In this document: piece by piece, positions 1 to 8,553 of the stretch
How positions within the stretch are numbered: position 1 is the stretch's first letter
How the letters are laid out: each line of letters starts with the position of its first letter
Source of the DNA: Nocardioides sp.
Lineage (GTDB): Bacteria; Actinomycetota; Actinomycetes; Propionibacteriales; Nocardioidaceae
DNA: 25,849 nt
NCBI GenBank assembly: GCA_003519585.1
Contig: DOWL01000193.1
Location: forward strand, 52,087-77,935
Direction of reading: 5' to 3'
The notes under the pieces: model-generated
Seen by the model: the letters and a program-made list of their open reading frames with translations, nothing else
What the model was told of the DNA's origin: nothing
Databases searched by the model: none
Translations under genes and position numbers: made by a program

Positions 1-357
1 GTCGTTCCAGATGTTGATGGGCGCCCCGATCGCCCGGTTCGCCACCGTCATCACGATCGGCAGCTGCAGTCCGGAGGCGTTGGGCAGCGCCTCGGCCATG
101 AAGAGCAGCCCCTGGCTCGCGGTCGCGGTGTAGGTCCGCGCGCCGGCCGCCGACCCGCCGATGCAGGCCGACAGGGCTCCGAACTCCGACTCGACCAAGA
201 GGTAGCGGCACCCGCCGAGGCCTCCGGAGTCGACCAGCTCCGAGAGCCGTTCGACGATGTGGGTCTGGGGTGAGATCGGGTAGGCCGCCACGACCTCGGG
301 TCGGCACCTCGCGACCGTCTCGGCCACCGCCCGGGACCCCTCGATCTGCCTAAGCAC
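1..357 (-). CDS. porA: Pyruvate:ferredoxin oxidoreductase alpha subunit, N-terminal part (runs off left edge)
   Basis: Partial gene; the first 119 codons are present and the frame is open to the window edge. The protein begins with a GTG at 357-355, preceded by AGGAG in the end of the gamma gene, and overlaps that gene by 8 bp. Its start reads like the pyrimidine-binding domain of 2-oxoacid:ferredoxin oxidoreductases: an IEGSRAVAE segment near residue 5, [13 protein letters not shown] near residues 25-37 (the family's YPITP motif, here YPISP), and ESEFGALS followed by [17 protein letters not shown]. These match the pyruvate (Por) branch well. The enzyme oxidises pyruvate with CoA to acetyl-CoA and CO2 and reduces ferredoxin, an oxygen-sensitive route used at low oxygen. 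The beta (TPP/iron-sulfur) subunit is expected beyond the left edge. Substrate specificity is inferred from motifs only. Confidence 0.88.
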   Translation of the reverse strand, partial: MLRQIEGSRAVAETVARCRPEVVAAYPISPQTHIVERLSELVDSGGLGGCRYLLVESEFGALSACIGGSAAGARTYTATASQGLLFMAEALPNASGLQLPIVMTVANRAIGAPINIWND

Positions 358-934
358 GGTGCCGCTCCTGTTCCCGCACGAGGACATAGGCATCAGAAGC
401 CAGCCGCAGGTTGGCCGCGAGCACCTCGTCGGGCGCGTGGCCGAACCGCTCCCTGATCGCGGCCTGGAGCGCATGGAGCTCGACCACGTGGGTCAGCGCG
501 ACCACCGCACCGACCAGCGCGGTGTTGGGCAGCGGGCGGCCGAGCGCTTCCCTGGACAGCTCCGTGGCCGGCAGGCACACGGCACACTGGCCAGGCGCCA
601 GCGCCAGCCCCGCATGCACCAGCTGATCCGGCGACCGCCCGGTGTTCACGACCACCAGGCCCTCGGGTGTCAGGCCCGTCAGGATCGCGCCGTCATGGAG
701 GAGGGTCGGGTCCTGGACGACGACGACATCGGGATGGCTGACGGGGTCGTGAGCACGGATCGGCCGGCCCGCGATCCGGCAGAAGGACACCACGGGCGCG
801 CCGGTGCGCTCCGAGCCGAAGCTCGGGAGCGCTTGAGCATGCAACCCCTGGTCGAACGCGGCCAGGCTCAGCAGCTCGGCGGCGGTGACGACGCCCTGGC
901 CACCGCGCCCGTGGATGCGGACCTCGAGCTTCAT
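350..934 (-). CDS. porG: Pyruvate:ferredoxin oxidoreductase gamma subunit
   Basis: 194 aa, normal length for the separate gamma subunit of multi-subunit 2-oxoacid:ferredoxin oxidoreductases. The N-terminus carries the family signature [10 protein letters not shown] (residues 9-18), followed by [12 protein letters not shown], which helps form the CoA-binding side of the complex. The ATG at 934-932 shares its A with the TGA of the upstream GAPDH gene, so translation is probably coupled. The 3' end overlaps porA by 8 bp. The usual four-subunit order is gamma-delta-alpha-beta; no delta (2[4Fe-4S] ferredoxin-like) gene lies between gamma and alpha here. The delta function may be fused to another subunit, encoded further left, or supplied by a free ferredoxin or flavodoxin. 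Family assignment is secure; pyruvate as substrate is inferred from the alpha subunit. Confidence 0.88.
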   Translation of the reverse strand: MKLEVRIHGRGGQGVVTAAELLSLAAFDQGLHAQALPSFGSERTGAPVVSFCRIAGRPIRAHDPVSHPDVVVVQDPTLLHDGAILTGLTPEGLVVVNTGRSPDQLVHAGLALAPGQCAVCLPATELSREALGRPLPNTALVGAVVALTHVVELHALQAAIRERFGHAPDEVLAANLRLASDAYVLVREQERHRA

Positions 935-1944
935 CAGACCGGGACGGCCACGGACCCGCCGACCAGCCGGACCAGCTCGGCCAGGCGGCAGGTGTAGCCC
1001 CACTCGTTGTCGTACCAGCCGAAGACCTTCACGAACCGCCCCGACGCCTGGGTGAGTGCCGAGTCGAAGATGCACGACGCGGGGTCACCCACCACGTCAG
1101 CGGACACGATCGGCTCGACCTCGTAGCGGAGCCGGCCACCGAGCTCGTCGCTGCGACTGGCGGCGTCGAAGACCGCATTGACCTCCTCGACGGTGACTTC
1201 GCGGTCGAGCAGCACGGCCAGGTCGACGAGCGAGCCGTCCACCATCGGCACCCGGAGCGCGACACCGTCGAGCCGACCGGCCAGCGCCGGCAGCACCTCG
1301 CCGACCGCCCGGGCCGCACCCGTGGTGGTCGGGATGATGTTGACCGCCGCCGACCGCGCCCGCCGCAGGTCCTTGTGCGGCGCATCGATCAGGTTCTGGT
1401 CTCCGGTGTAGGCGTGCACAGTCGTCATGAAGCCCTGCTGCACACCGAAGGCCCAGTGGAGGACCGAGACCATCGGGGCCACGCAGTTGGTCGTGCACGA
1501 CGCGTTGGAGACCACATCGTGGAGATGCGGGTCGTACAGACCGTCGTTGATGCCCATCACGAAGGTCGCGTCGACATCCTTGCCGGGCGCCGAGATGACG
1601 ACCTTCCGCGCGCCGGCCTCGAGGTGACCGCCCGCGGCGTCCGCCGTACGGAACCGGCCCGTGCACTCGACCGCCACGTCCACGGCGTACGACGCCCAGG
1701 GCAGGTCGACGGGGGTGGCGGCGTTCGACCACGGGACCTTGCGGCCGTCGACGACCAGACAGTCCTCGCCGGCGTCGACGGGGACCGGGAACCGGCCGTA
1801 GGTCGTGTCTCGACGGAGCAGCGCCGCCAAGGTGGCGGGATCCGCCAGGTCGTTGACGGCGACGACGTCGAGGTCGTCGCTCAGCACGGCCTGCCGCAGC
1901 AGCGCTCGCCCGACCCGTCCCAGTCCGTTGATCGCGATCCTCAT
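934..1944 (-). CDS. gap: Glyceraldehyde-3-phosphate dehydrogenase, type I
   Basis: 336 aa, full length. The NAD-binding motif INGLGRVGR is at residues 5-13 and Asp32 follows the second strand (VVAVND), favouring NAD over NADP. The catalytic cysteine is Cys150 in SNASCTTNC and the base is His177 in TTVHAYTGDQ. The C-terminus has the conserved WYDNEWGY. It catalyses phosphorylating oxidation of glyceraldehyde 3-phosphate in glycolysis. The ATG at 1944 is chosen because it begins the Rossmann fold directly and is preceded by AAGGAGA; longer in-frame extensions run through the intergenic region. The gene overlaps porG by one base, so glycolytic NADH formation and pyruvate oxidation are co-expressed. 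The context suggests a conditional paralogue rather than the housekeeping gap-pgk-tpi copy, which is an inference. A weak DosR-like box lies about 100 bp upstream. Confidence 0.95.
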   Translation of the reverse strand: MRIAINGLGRVGRALLRQAVLSDDLDVVAVNDLADPATLAALLRRDTTYGRFPVPVDAGEDCLVVDGRKVPWSNAATPVDLPWASYAVDVAVECTGRFRTADAAGGHLEAGARKVVISAPGKDVDATFVMGINDGLYDPHLHDVVSNASCTTNCVAPMVSVLHWAFGVQQGFMTTVHAYTGDQNLIDAPHKDLRRARSAAVNIIPTTTGAARAVGEVLPALAGRLDGVALRVPMVDGSLVDLAVLLDREVTVEEVNAVFDAASRSDELGGRLRYEVEPIVSADVVGDPASCIFDSALTQASGRFVKVFGWYDNEWGYTCRLAELVRLVGGSVAVPV

Positions 1945-2044
1945 CGTCCTGCTCTCCTTCCGCCGAGCCTTCCGGGCCCGCCTCCTTCGCCCACCTTTCG
2001 CGAACCCCACCCGGCCCGGGCAGGGCCGCACGTCCCCGTCACTC

Positions 2045-2058
2045 GGGACCTTGTGACT
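2045..2058. promoter_or_regulatory. Weak DosR-like box upstream of gap-por
   Basis: GGGACCTTGTGACT has a perfect left half of the recurring GGGACC(AA/TT)GGTCCC palindrome and a poor right half (about 10 of 14). It lies 100 bp upstream of the gap ATG and 21 bp after the ornithine carbamoyltransferase stop. Alone it would not be convincing; position and the left half make it a candidate. Confidence 0.35.
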
Positions 2059-2079
2059 GAGCGGCTCCCACCACGACAC

Positions 2080-3159
2080 TCAGTCCGGCAGCATCTGGGA
2101 CCAGCCCGGGGCGACCGTGCCCGATACGCCCGCGGTGGCCACCATGACCGCCTTGACCGTGTGCATGCGGTTCTCCGCCTGATCGAAGACGATCGAGGCG
2201 GGCGACTCGAAGACCGCGTCGGAGACCTCGAGGCAGGTCTCCCCCGGCATGGTCGCGAGCACCTCCGCCCCCACTCCGGTCTGCGCATCATGGAACGCCG
2301 GCAGGCAGTGCATGAACTTCGCCGCAGGGTTGCGGGTGGCGAGCATCAGCGAATGGTCCACCCGGTAGGGGCGCAGCAGGTCGATCCGCTCGGTCCACTC
2401 GTCGTGCGACTCTCCCATCGACAGCCAGACGTCGGTGTAGACGAAGTCGACTCCCCAGACGCCCTCACGCGGGTCGTCGGTCGCCATGAGCCGGGCGCCC
2501 GTCTCCCGCGCGATGTCCTCGGCCACTGCCCAGACGTCCCGCGGCGTCGCGAGCGCTCGCGGGGCGACCATCCGCACCTCCATGCCAGACATCGCACCGG
2601 CGACCAGGAGCGAGCGGGCCACGTTGTTGCGGGCGTCGCCGACATACGCGACGGATACCTCGGTGAGCGGCTTGGTCGAGTGCTCCTCCATCGTGAACAC
2701 GTCGCAGAGCGACTGGGTCGGGTGCCACAGGTCGCTGAGGCCGTTCCACACCGGTACGCCGCTGTGGCGGGCGAGCACCTCGACGTCCTCGTGCCCGAAC
2801 CCGCGGTACTCGATGCCGTCGAAGGTCCGCCCGAGGACCCGGCCGGTGTCCTTGACCGACTCCTTGTGACCCAGCTGCGAACCGGAGGGGTCGATGTAGG
2901 TGACGTGCGCGCCCTGGTCGTGCGCCGCGACCTCGAACGCGCACCTGGTCCGCGTGGACGTCTTGGCGAAGACGAGCGCGAAGTTGAGGCCGGCGAGCCA
3001 GTGTGCCTCGTCCCGGGTCCGGCGCTCGCGCTTGAGCTGGGCGCTCAGGTCGAGGAGTCCACGCCAGTCGGCGAAGCTGACGTCCAACTCCTTGGTGAAG
3101 CTCCGGCCCCGGAGGTCGAGGTCGCCGGGGACGATCGTGCGGTGGTGGGTGACGGACAT
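2080..3159 (-). CDS. arcB: Ornithine carbamoyltransferase (catabolic, arginine deiminase pathway)
   Basis: 359 aa, slightly longer than many anabolic enzymes. Carbamoyl-phosphate binding motifs are STRTR (residues 68-72, within [11 protein letters not shown]) and HPTQ (146-149). Ornithine-side motifs are SMGE (247-250) and HCLPAFHD (284-291). In the deiminase pathway it phosphorolyses citrulline to ornithine and carbamoyl phosphate, which carbamate kinase then uses to make ATP. The ATG at 3159 is 4 bp after the arginine deiminase stop and has AGAGG upstream. The catabolic direction is inferred from the operon with arginine deiminase and the APC transporter; sequence alone does not fix direction, and argF is the alternative name. 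Confidence 0.95.
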   Translation of the reverse strand: MSVTHHRTIVPGDLDLRGRSFTKELDVSFADWRGLLDLSAQLKRERRTRDEAHWLAGLNFALVFAKTSTRTRCAFEVAAHDQGAHVTYIDPSGSQLGHKESVKDTGRVLGRTFDGIEYRGFGHEDVEVLARHSGVPVWNGLSDLWHPTQSLCDVFTMEEHSTKPLTEVSVAYVGDARNNVARSLLVAGAMSGMEVRMVAPRALATPRDVWAVAEDIARETGARLMATDDPREGVWGVDFVYTDVWLSMGESHDEWTERIDLLRPYRVDHSLMLATRNPAAKFMHCLPAFHDAQTGVGAEVLATMPGETCLEVSDAVFESPASIVFDQAENRMHTVKAVMVATAGVSGTVAPGWSQMLPD

Positions 3160-3163
3160 CGGT

Positions 3164-4390
3164 TCACGCCTCTCGAGAGATCGGACAGGTCATGCACCGC
3201 GGCCCTCCTCGGCCGCGGCCCAGCTCCGAGCCGACGACCGGGAGCACTGTGATGCCGTGGTCGGACAGGTAGCGGTTGGTGGTGGTGTTGCACTCGTAGC
3301 CCAGGACGACTCCCGGTTCGACGGCCAGGAAGTTGTTGCCGTCGTCCCACTGCTCCCGCTCGGCGGCACGACGGTCCATCGGCACCTTGAGCACGCGCAC
3401 CTGATCGACCTGCAACGCATAGGACAGCTCGCGGAACAGGTCGTCGTTCTCGTGGAAGGCCAGGCCGCCGTACTCCGGGGTCACGTGCCACGAACGGAGC
3501 GTGTCGGGCAGGTACGGATACACCGAGTAGGCGTCGCGGTCGACCTGGGTCAGCGCCGTGTCGAGGTGCATGAAAGCTCGCGACTTGGGCAGTTCGACGA
3601 CGATCACCCGCTCGGCGGTCCCCGTCTCGAACAATCGCTGCGACAGCGCCTCCACTCCCTGCGGCGTCGTCCGCTCGCCCATCCCGACCATGACGGTCCG
3701 GTGGCCCACGACGGCGACGTCGCCGCCCTCGACGGTGGCCGGGACGTGCACCGCCGAGTCGTTGCCGTAGAGGAACGTCGGCGGGGCGGCCCGGAACATG
3801 GGGTGGAAGTTGTAGACCACGCGCGAGTTGATCGTCTCCCGCTGCCGTGCCTCCTTGGCCATCGGGTTCACCGACACGGCGCCGTAGATCCAGGCGGAGT
3901 TGTCGCGCTGGAACAGGTGGTTCGGCAATGGGGCCAGGATGAAGTCGTCCGGCGACGCACTCCGCAGGAGCAGGCTCGGGGTGGTGAGCCAGGCCCCCAC
4001 GTCGCGTTTGGTCAGCCCCCCGATGAGGACGTCCGCCAGCTCGGCGGCCGGATAGGTGCGCACCAACTCCGCGACGGCTCCCGACAGCATCGGTCCGAAC
4101 CGCTCGGGGGTGGCGAGCCTGCTCGCGAGGAAGTCACGTGCCCCGTCGGCCTCGAGCGCCTCGGCGAGCAGATCGGCGAAGTGGTGCACCGTGACGCCGC
4201 GGTCGACGAGTTGCTTGGCGAACAGGTCGTGCTCGTCGCGGGCCCGGTCGGCCCACATGACGTCGTCGAAGAGCAGGGCGTCGACATTGGTGGGGGTGAG
4301 CCGGGAGAGCTCGGAGCCCGGCCGGTGCACGATGACCTCGCGCAGCCGGCCGACCTCCGAGTCGACGGTGAACCTCTGGTCGCTGGTCAC
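3164..4390 (-). CDS. arcA: Arginine deiminase
   Basis: 408 aa, the usual length. It hydrolyses arginine to citrulline and ammonia. The five-bladed guanidino-modifying fold is indicated by EGGD (221-224), MHLDT with the catalytic His (274-278) and the C-terminal CMTCPI with the nucleophile Cys399. The region usually written FTRD reads FQRD (160-163) followed by [14 protein letters not shown]; the Thr-to-Gln change is unusual but the Arg-Asp pair is kept. The start is GTG at 4390-4388, 7 bp after the transporter stop, with only a weak GTGAG upstream, so translation probably depends on coupling. It is the middle gene of transporter-arcA-arcB; the carbamate kinase of the pathway is about 9 kb away. 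Confidence 0.96.
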   Translation of the reverse strand: MTSDQRFTVDSEVGRLREVIVHRPGSELSRLTPTNVDALLFDDVMWADRARDEHDLFAKQLVDRGVTVHHFADLLAEALEADGARDFLASRLATPERFGPMLSGAVAELVRTYPAAELADVLIGGLTKRDVGAWLTTPSLLLRSASPDDFILAPLPNHLFQRDNSAWIYGAVSVNPMAKEARQRETINSRVVYNFHPMFRAAPPTFLYGNDSAVHVPATVEGGDVAVVGHRTVMVGMGERTTPQGVEALSQRLFETGTAERVIVVELPKSRAFMHLDTALTQVDRDAYSVYPYLPDTLRSWHVTPEYGGLAFHENDDLFRELSYALQVDQVRVLKVPMDRRAAEREQWDDGNNFLAVEPGVVLGYECNTTTNRYLSDHGITVLPVVGSELGRGRGGPRCMTCPISREA

Positions 4391-4397
4391 GTGTCGC

Positions 4398-5807
4398 TCA
4401 CTTGTACGGCGGCACGTCGGCCGGCTCGGTCATGTGCTTGCGTTGCAGCAGGTAGACCGGGATGCCGAGGACCAGCGCCCCGGCGGTCATGAGGTACGGA
4501 CCCCAGTAGACGTACCAGGCGTTGCCGGTGTTGCGGCTGTAGTAGATGAAGGCCAGCGACAGCCCGGCCGCCACCACCGTGACCACCAGGTCGCGCACGA
4601 GCCGCGCCGTGCTGGTGGCATGGCCGTCACGGACCCGCCAGATCGCCTGGACGACGGCGGAGAAGGCGTACGGCACCGCGGCGGTGATTCCGGTCATCAG
4701 GACCAACGTCGTGAACACCGTGGCTCCGTTCGCGCCGGCGTAGCTGACCAGCACGGCGACAGAGGCGAGCAGGGTCGAGGCGATGATCCCGACCGATGGC
4801 ATGCCACGCGAGGACTCGTGTGCGAAGGCCCGCGGGAAGAGACCGTTGCGGGCCGCGGCGAGCGGCATCTCCGCGCAGATCATCGTCCAGCCGTTGAGGG
4901 CTCCGATGCCCGAGATCACGACCGCGGCGGCCACGATGTTGCCGGACCACGAGCCGCCGAAGATCTGGTCCGTCGCGGCGGCGTACGACGCCTGGTTGGC
5001 ATCGGACGCGAGCGCCGCGGCCGGCAGGATGCCGAAGATCGCGACCAGCGAGAGCAGGTAGACCACGGCGCTGGCCGCCGTACCGCCGAGCGTGGAGCGC
5101 GGGACGTTCCGCTCCGGGTCGCGCACCTTCGCGGCGGTGACGGCAGCCGCCTCGACGCCGAGGTAGCTGAACAGGCAGATCGCCGCCGCTCCCCCGATGG
5201 CCGAGAGACTGGTGTCACCACTGGTGTTCCACGGAGTGAAGTTGCCGGAGCTGACGAAGAAGAGGCCTACGGTCGCCATGAAGAGCAGCGGCACGAACTT
5301 GGTCACGGTGGTGACCACCTGGAAGGCACTCAGGTTGCGCACGCCGGTGAGGTTGACGGCGGCTGGAATCCAGAGGCCGGCCAACGCGATCAGGATCGAC
5401 GCCCAGGTGGCGCCGTCCTTGTTGATGAAGTGCTCGACGTAGAACACCCACCCGACCGCGATGGCGGCGTTCCCCGCCCAGGCCGTGATCCAGTAGAACC
5501 AGGCGTTCGCGAAGCCCCAGCCGTTGCCGAACTGGGTGCGGACGTAGGCGTAGGGACCGCCCTCGGCGGGCATCCGGCGAGCCAGGCCGGCGAAGACCAG
5601 GGCGAGGGCCAGGGCCCCGACGGTCGCGATGAGCATCGCGACGAGGCTGATCGGCCCGTACGACGCGAGCGCGTAGGGCAGGCTGAAGATGCCGACGCCG
5701 ACGATGCTGCCGACGACGAGGGCCGTGGCCTGCCACGGGCCCATCTTCTGGTCGCTGTGGGTGCCGGTCGTCTGGGCCGGTCGACGGTGTTGCGTGCTGA
5801 CTGACAT
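4398..5807 (-). CDS. APC-family amino-acid transporter, probable arginine/ornithine antiporter
   Basis: 469 aa integral membrane protein with about 12 hydrophobic segments. The first helix contains GSIVGVGIFSLP (residues about 33-44), the substrate-binding unwound glycine motif of the basic amino-acid/polyamine antiporter branch of the APC superfamily; PAEGGPYAYVRTQFG follows helix 2. Its place directly before arcA and arcB suggests exchange of external arginine for ornithine, the role of ArcD in other bacteria; AdiC- or putrescine-type specificity is possible. The ATG at 5807 is preceded by GAAGGAG at good spacing. It is the first gene of the operon, and a near-perfect DosR-like palindrome lies 80 bp upstream. 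The APC family is clear; the substrate comes from context. Confidence 0.9.
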   Translation of the reverse strand: MSVSTQHRRPAQTTGTHSDQKMGPWQATALVVGSIVGVGIFSLPYALASYGPISLVAMLIATVGALALALVFAGLARRMPAEGGPYAYVRTQFGNGWGFANAWFYWITAWAGNAAIAVGWVFYVEHFINKDGATWASILIALAGLWIPAAVNLTGVRNLSAFQVVTTVTKFVPLLFMATVGLFFVSSGNFTPWNTSGDTSLSAIGGAAAICLFSYLGVEAAAVTAAKVRDPERNVPRSTLGGTAASAVVYLLSLVAIFGILPAAALASDANQASYAAATDQIFGGSWSGNIVAAAVVISGIGALNGWTMICAEMPLAAARNGLFPRAFAHESSRGMPSVGIIASTLLASVAVLVSYAGANGATVFTTLVLMTGITAAVPYAFSAVVQAIWRVRDGHATSTARLVRDLVVTVVAAGLSLAFIYYSRNTGNAWYVYWGPYLMTAGALVLGIPVYLLQRKHMTEPADVPPYK

Positions 5808-5887
5808 GGCGCACTCCTTCAACAGGTGTGCTCCCACCGTCCCGCCGCACGCGGGGCACGGGTCAGAGCGCGAAGACCCTCGACGGT

Positions 5888-5901
5888 GAGACCAAGGTCC
5901 C
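5888..5901. promoter_or_regulatory. DosR-like box upstream of the arginine deiminase operon
   Basis: GAGACCAAGGTCCC matches 13 of 14 positions of the window's recurring palindrome GGGACC(AA/TT)GGTCCC. It lies 80 bp upstream of the transporter ATG, in the 144-bp gap between that gene and the end of the P-type ATPase gene. Confidence 0.65.
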
Positions 5902-5951
5902 GTGATCCGGGCCGGACCAGCGCGACGGGCGACTCGTCGGTGTGGACCGGG

Positions 5952-8525
5952 TCAGAGCCGGTGGCCAGATCGCGCGGCCTTGACCGCGCCGTCGACCAGG
6001 ACGAGCACGACTGCCGCCGAAGCGGCGCCGGCCCAACCCTCCGCCGAGGGCCAGCCACCGCCGAGCAGCTGCGAGAGGCCGGGCAGGCCGAGGAAGAGGA
6101 GGAGCAGGCCCAGCTCCGCGGCCACAGCGACGATGATCAGCCGGTTGCCCAGGAGCGGCAGTCGCCACACGGGAAGCGCGGTGCTGCGACACGCGAACGC
6201 GTTCGCCATCTGCGCCAGCGCGATGGCTGCGAACACGGTGCCCGACGCCGTGAACAGCAGCGCATCCTGCGGCTCATCCCCCCACGTCCAGCCGCCGGAG
6301 ACCAGCACGACGGTGCAGGCCGCGATCGCCATGACCGCTTCGGTCAGGCCGAGGACCAGGAGGGCTCGCACCAGCAGCGCCCGGTCAACCAGCCGCCTCC
6401 GCTCGCGGCCGTGCATGATCCCGCCGCGGGGCGGCTCGGTTCCGAGCGCCAACGCGGGGAGCATGTCGGTGCCGATGTCGAGTGCGAGCACCTGCAACAC
6501 GCTGATCGCCAGCGGGTAGCTGCCCCCGCTGAGCGCCCAGACCGCGAACGGCGCGAGCTCCGCCACGTTGTCGGTGAGGTGATAGGTCAGGAACCGGCGG
6601 ATGTTCCGGAACGTCGCGCGACCCAGCTCGACCGCGGCCACGATCGTCGCGAAATGGTCGTCGAGGAGGACGAGGTCCGCGGACTCGCGGGCGACGTCGC
6701 TGCCGCTGGCCCCCATCGCCACGCCGACGTCCGCCTCGCGGAGCGCCGGCGCGTCGTTGACCCCGTCGCCGGTCATGGCGACCACGTGCCCCCGACCACG
6801 CAACGCCGCCGCCACGCGGAACTTGTCGCCCGGGCTCACTCGGGCAAGCACGGCTCCTCCCGGGCGGTCGATGAGCGCGGCCAGCTCCTCGTCGTCGTCG
6901 GGGAGCTGATCGCCGGTGAGGACGATGCCGTCCTGACCGAGCAGGCCGATCTCCCGCGCGATGGCTTCGGCCGTCCGCGGATGGTCGCCGGTGATCATGA
7001 CCACCCTGATGTCCGCCGCTCGGCAGGCGGCGAGAGCCTCCGCGACCTCCTCCCGGGGCGGGTCGACGAGGGCCACCAGTCCGAGAAAGGCCAGCTCCCG
7101 CTCCATCGCCTCACTCGGCTCGCCGGCCCAGGTCCGGCGGGCCACCGCGAGCACCCGTCGTCCGGAGGTGGTGAGGCGGAGCAGTTCGTCGTCGAGTCTG
7201 GCCGGCACCGAGGATGGGATGCAGCGAGGTACCACGCTCTCGGGTGCGCCGAGGACGGAGACCTCGCCCGACCCGGCCAGCGACGAGGTGAGCATCCGGT
7301 CGGCGCTGTACGGCCGCCGCTCGCCGCTGTCGGCGTCGGCGACTCCGACCCTGAGCGCCAGGCAGTGGAGCGCCGCTTCCATCGGGTCGCCCTGCGCCTG
7401 CCAGTCCCCGCGGGTGGCGGTCAGGTCGACCGCCCGGCCGTTCACACAGGCGACCGCCGCCCGTGCGACCCCGGGCAGCGCCGCGACGGACGCAGGCGTA
7501 CCGTCGATCGTGGCGGCCGGGCGGTATCCCTCTCCCGTGATGGTGACAGAGCCGGACGCCGTGACGACCTCGACGACGCTCATCCGGTTCTGGGTGATCG
7601 TCCCGGTCTTGTCGCTGCAGATGAAGGTCGTGGCGCCCAGCGTCTCCACCGCGTCCAACCGGCGTACCAGCGCCGACCGACCCGCCATGGTCTGGGCGCC
7701 GCGCGCCAGGGACAGCGTGACGGTGGGCAGCATGCCCTCGGGCACCAGCGCCACGCCCACCCCGACCCCGAAGAGGAAGGCATCGGTCACCGACAGCCCG
7801 AGGAGCACCGCCACCACGCCGAGTGCTGTCCCGGTTCCCGCGGCGATCACGGCGATGATCCGGACCAGCCGGTTCAGCTGGTCGGTCAGCGGGCTGGGCG
7901 GTCGCTCCGCCGACTCGGCCAGCCTCGAGATCCCGGCCAGGGTGGTGGCGGTCCCGACGGCTGCCACGACGCACGTGGCCTCGCCCTGGACCACGAAGGT
8001 GCCGGCCATCAGCCGGTCCCCGGTCGCACGCGACACCGCGCCGCTCTCCCCGGTCACCATCGACTCGTCAAGGCTCAGGCCCCGGTCGCCCCGGACATCG
8101 AGGTCGGCCGGCACCCGGTCCCCCGCCTCGAGGAGCACCACGTCGCCCACGACGAGGTCGACGGCCTCCACCGAGACCGGGACGCCGTCCCGCACCACCC
8201 GGGTGGCCGAGGGCAACAGCGCGCGCAGACGCTGGGTCGACCGGTCGGCGCGGTACTCCTGGCCGAACGCGAACAGCCCGTTGAGCAGGATGATCACGAC
8301 GATCGCCACGGTGAGCTCCGGCATACCCGCCAGCAGGGCCAGACCCGAAGCGACCCAGAGCAGAACCGCCAGCAGGTGCGTCAACTGGGCGGCCAGCAGC
8401 CTCAGGGCCGAGGGGTGGGCCGGCTCCGGGAGCCGGTTGGGACCATCGCGTTCACGGCGTCGCGCGACCTCCTCGCTGGTCAGGCCCTCGGCCGCGTCGA
8501 CGCCGGGATGGGAGACGGTGGGCAT
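5952..8525 (-). CDS. P-type cation-transporting ATPase, P2 class, CtpF-like
   Basis: 857 aa. Domain order is N-terminal cation ATPase domain (LTSEEVARRRERDGPNRLPE, about 15-34), two helices, actuator domain with TGES (158-161), helix 4 with PEGMLP (262-267), phosphorylation motif SDKTGTIT (304-311, phospho-acceptor Asp305), nucleotide domain, hinge TGDGVNDAP (585-593), then a C-terminal block of about six helices. PEGML and the C-terminal helices place it with Ca2+/Na+/K+-type P2 pumps rather than heavy-metal P1B pumps. The closest characterised relative by pattern is CtpF of M. tuberculosis, a DosR-regulated pump. In the nucleotide domain the usual KGAPE reads LGAPES (about 425-430), losing a lysine that normally contacts ATP. 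It follows the upstream USP by 28 bp with a weak ribosome-binding site, so they are probably co-transcribed. The transported ion cannot be told from sequence alone. Confidence 0.93.
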   Translation of the reverse strand: MPTVSHPGVDAAEGLTSEEVARRRERDGPNRLPEPAHPSALRLLAAQLTHLLAVLLWVASGLALLAGMPELTVAIVVIILLNGLFAFGQEYRADRSTQRLRALLPSATRVVRDGVPVSVEAVDLVVGDVVLLEAGDRVPADLDVRGDRGLSLDESMVTGESGAVSRATGDRLMAGTFVVQGEATCVVAAVGTATTLAGISRLAESAERPPSPLTDQLNRLVRIIAVIAAGTGTALGVVAVLLGLSVTDAFLFGVGVGVALVPEGMLPTVTLSLARGAQTMAGRSALVRRLDAVETLGATTFICSDKTGTITQNRMSVVEVVTASGSVTITGEGYRPAATIDGTPASVAALPGVARAAVACVNGRAVDLTATRGDWQAQGDPMEAALHCLALRVGVADADSGERRPYSADRMLTSSLAGSGEVSVLGAPESVVPRCIPSSVPARLDDELLRLTTSGRRVLAVARRTWAGEPSEAMERELAFLGLVALVDPPREEVAEALAACRAADIRVVMITGDHPRTAEAIAREIGLLGQDGIVLTGDQLPDDDEELAALIDRPGGAVLARVSPGDKFRVAAALRGRGHVVAMTGDGVNDAPALREADVGVAMGASGSDVARESADLVLLDDHFATIVAAVELGRATFRNIRRFLTYHLTDNVAELAPFAVWALSGGSYPLAISVLQVLALDIGTDMLPALALGTEPPRGGIMHGRERRRLVDRALLVRALLVLGLTEAVMAIAACTVVLVSGGWTWGDEPQDALLFTASGTVFAAIALAQMANAFACRSTALPVWRLPLLGNRLIIVAVAAELGLLLLFLGLPGLSQLLGGGWPSAEGWAGAASAAVVLVLVDGAVKAARSGHRL

Positions 8526-8553
8526 GTGATCGCTTGCGTCCGGTCGGCGGCGG

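Noticed and set aside
1375..3252. A 625-codon plus-strand open frame
   Set aside because: It is antisense to gap and arcB, with Arg/Val/Asp/His-rich shadow composition and no recognisable motif.
8443..8456. GGGACCATCG sequence resembling the box
   Set aside because: It lies inside the ATPase coding region (encodes DGPNR), has only one good half-site and is not upstream of a gene.
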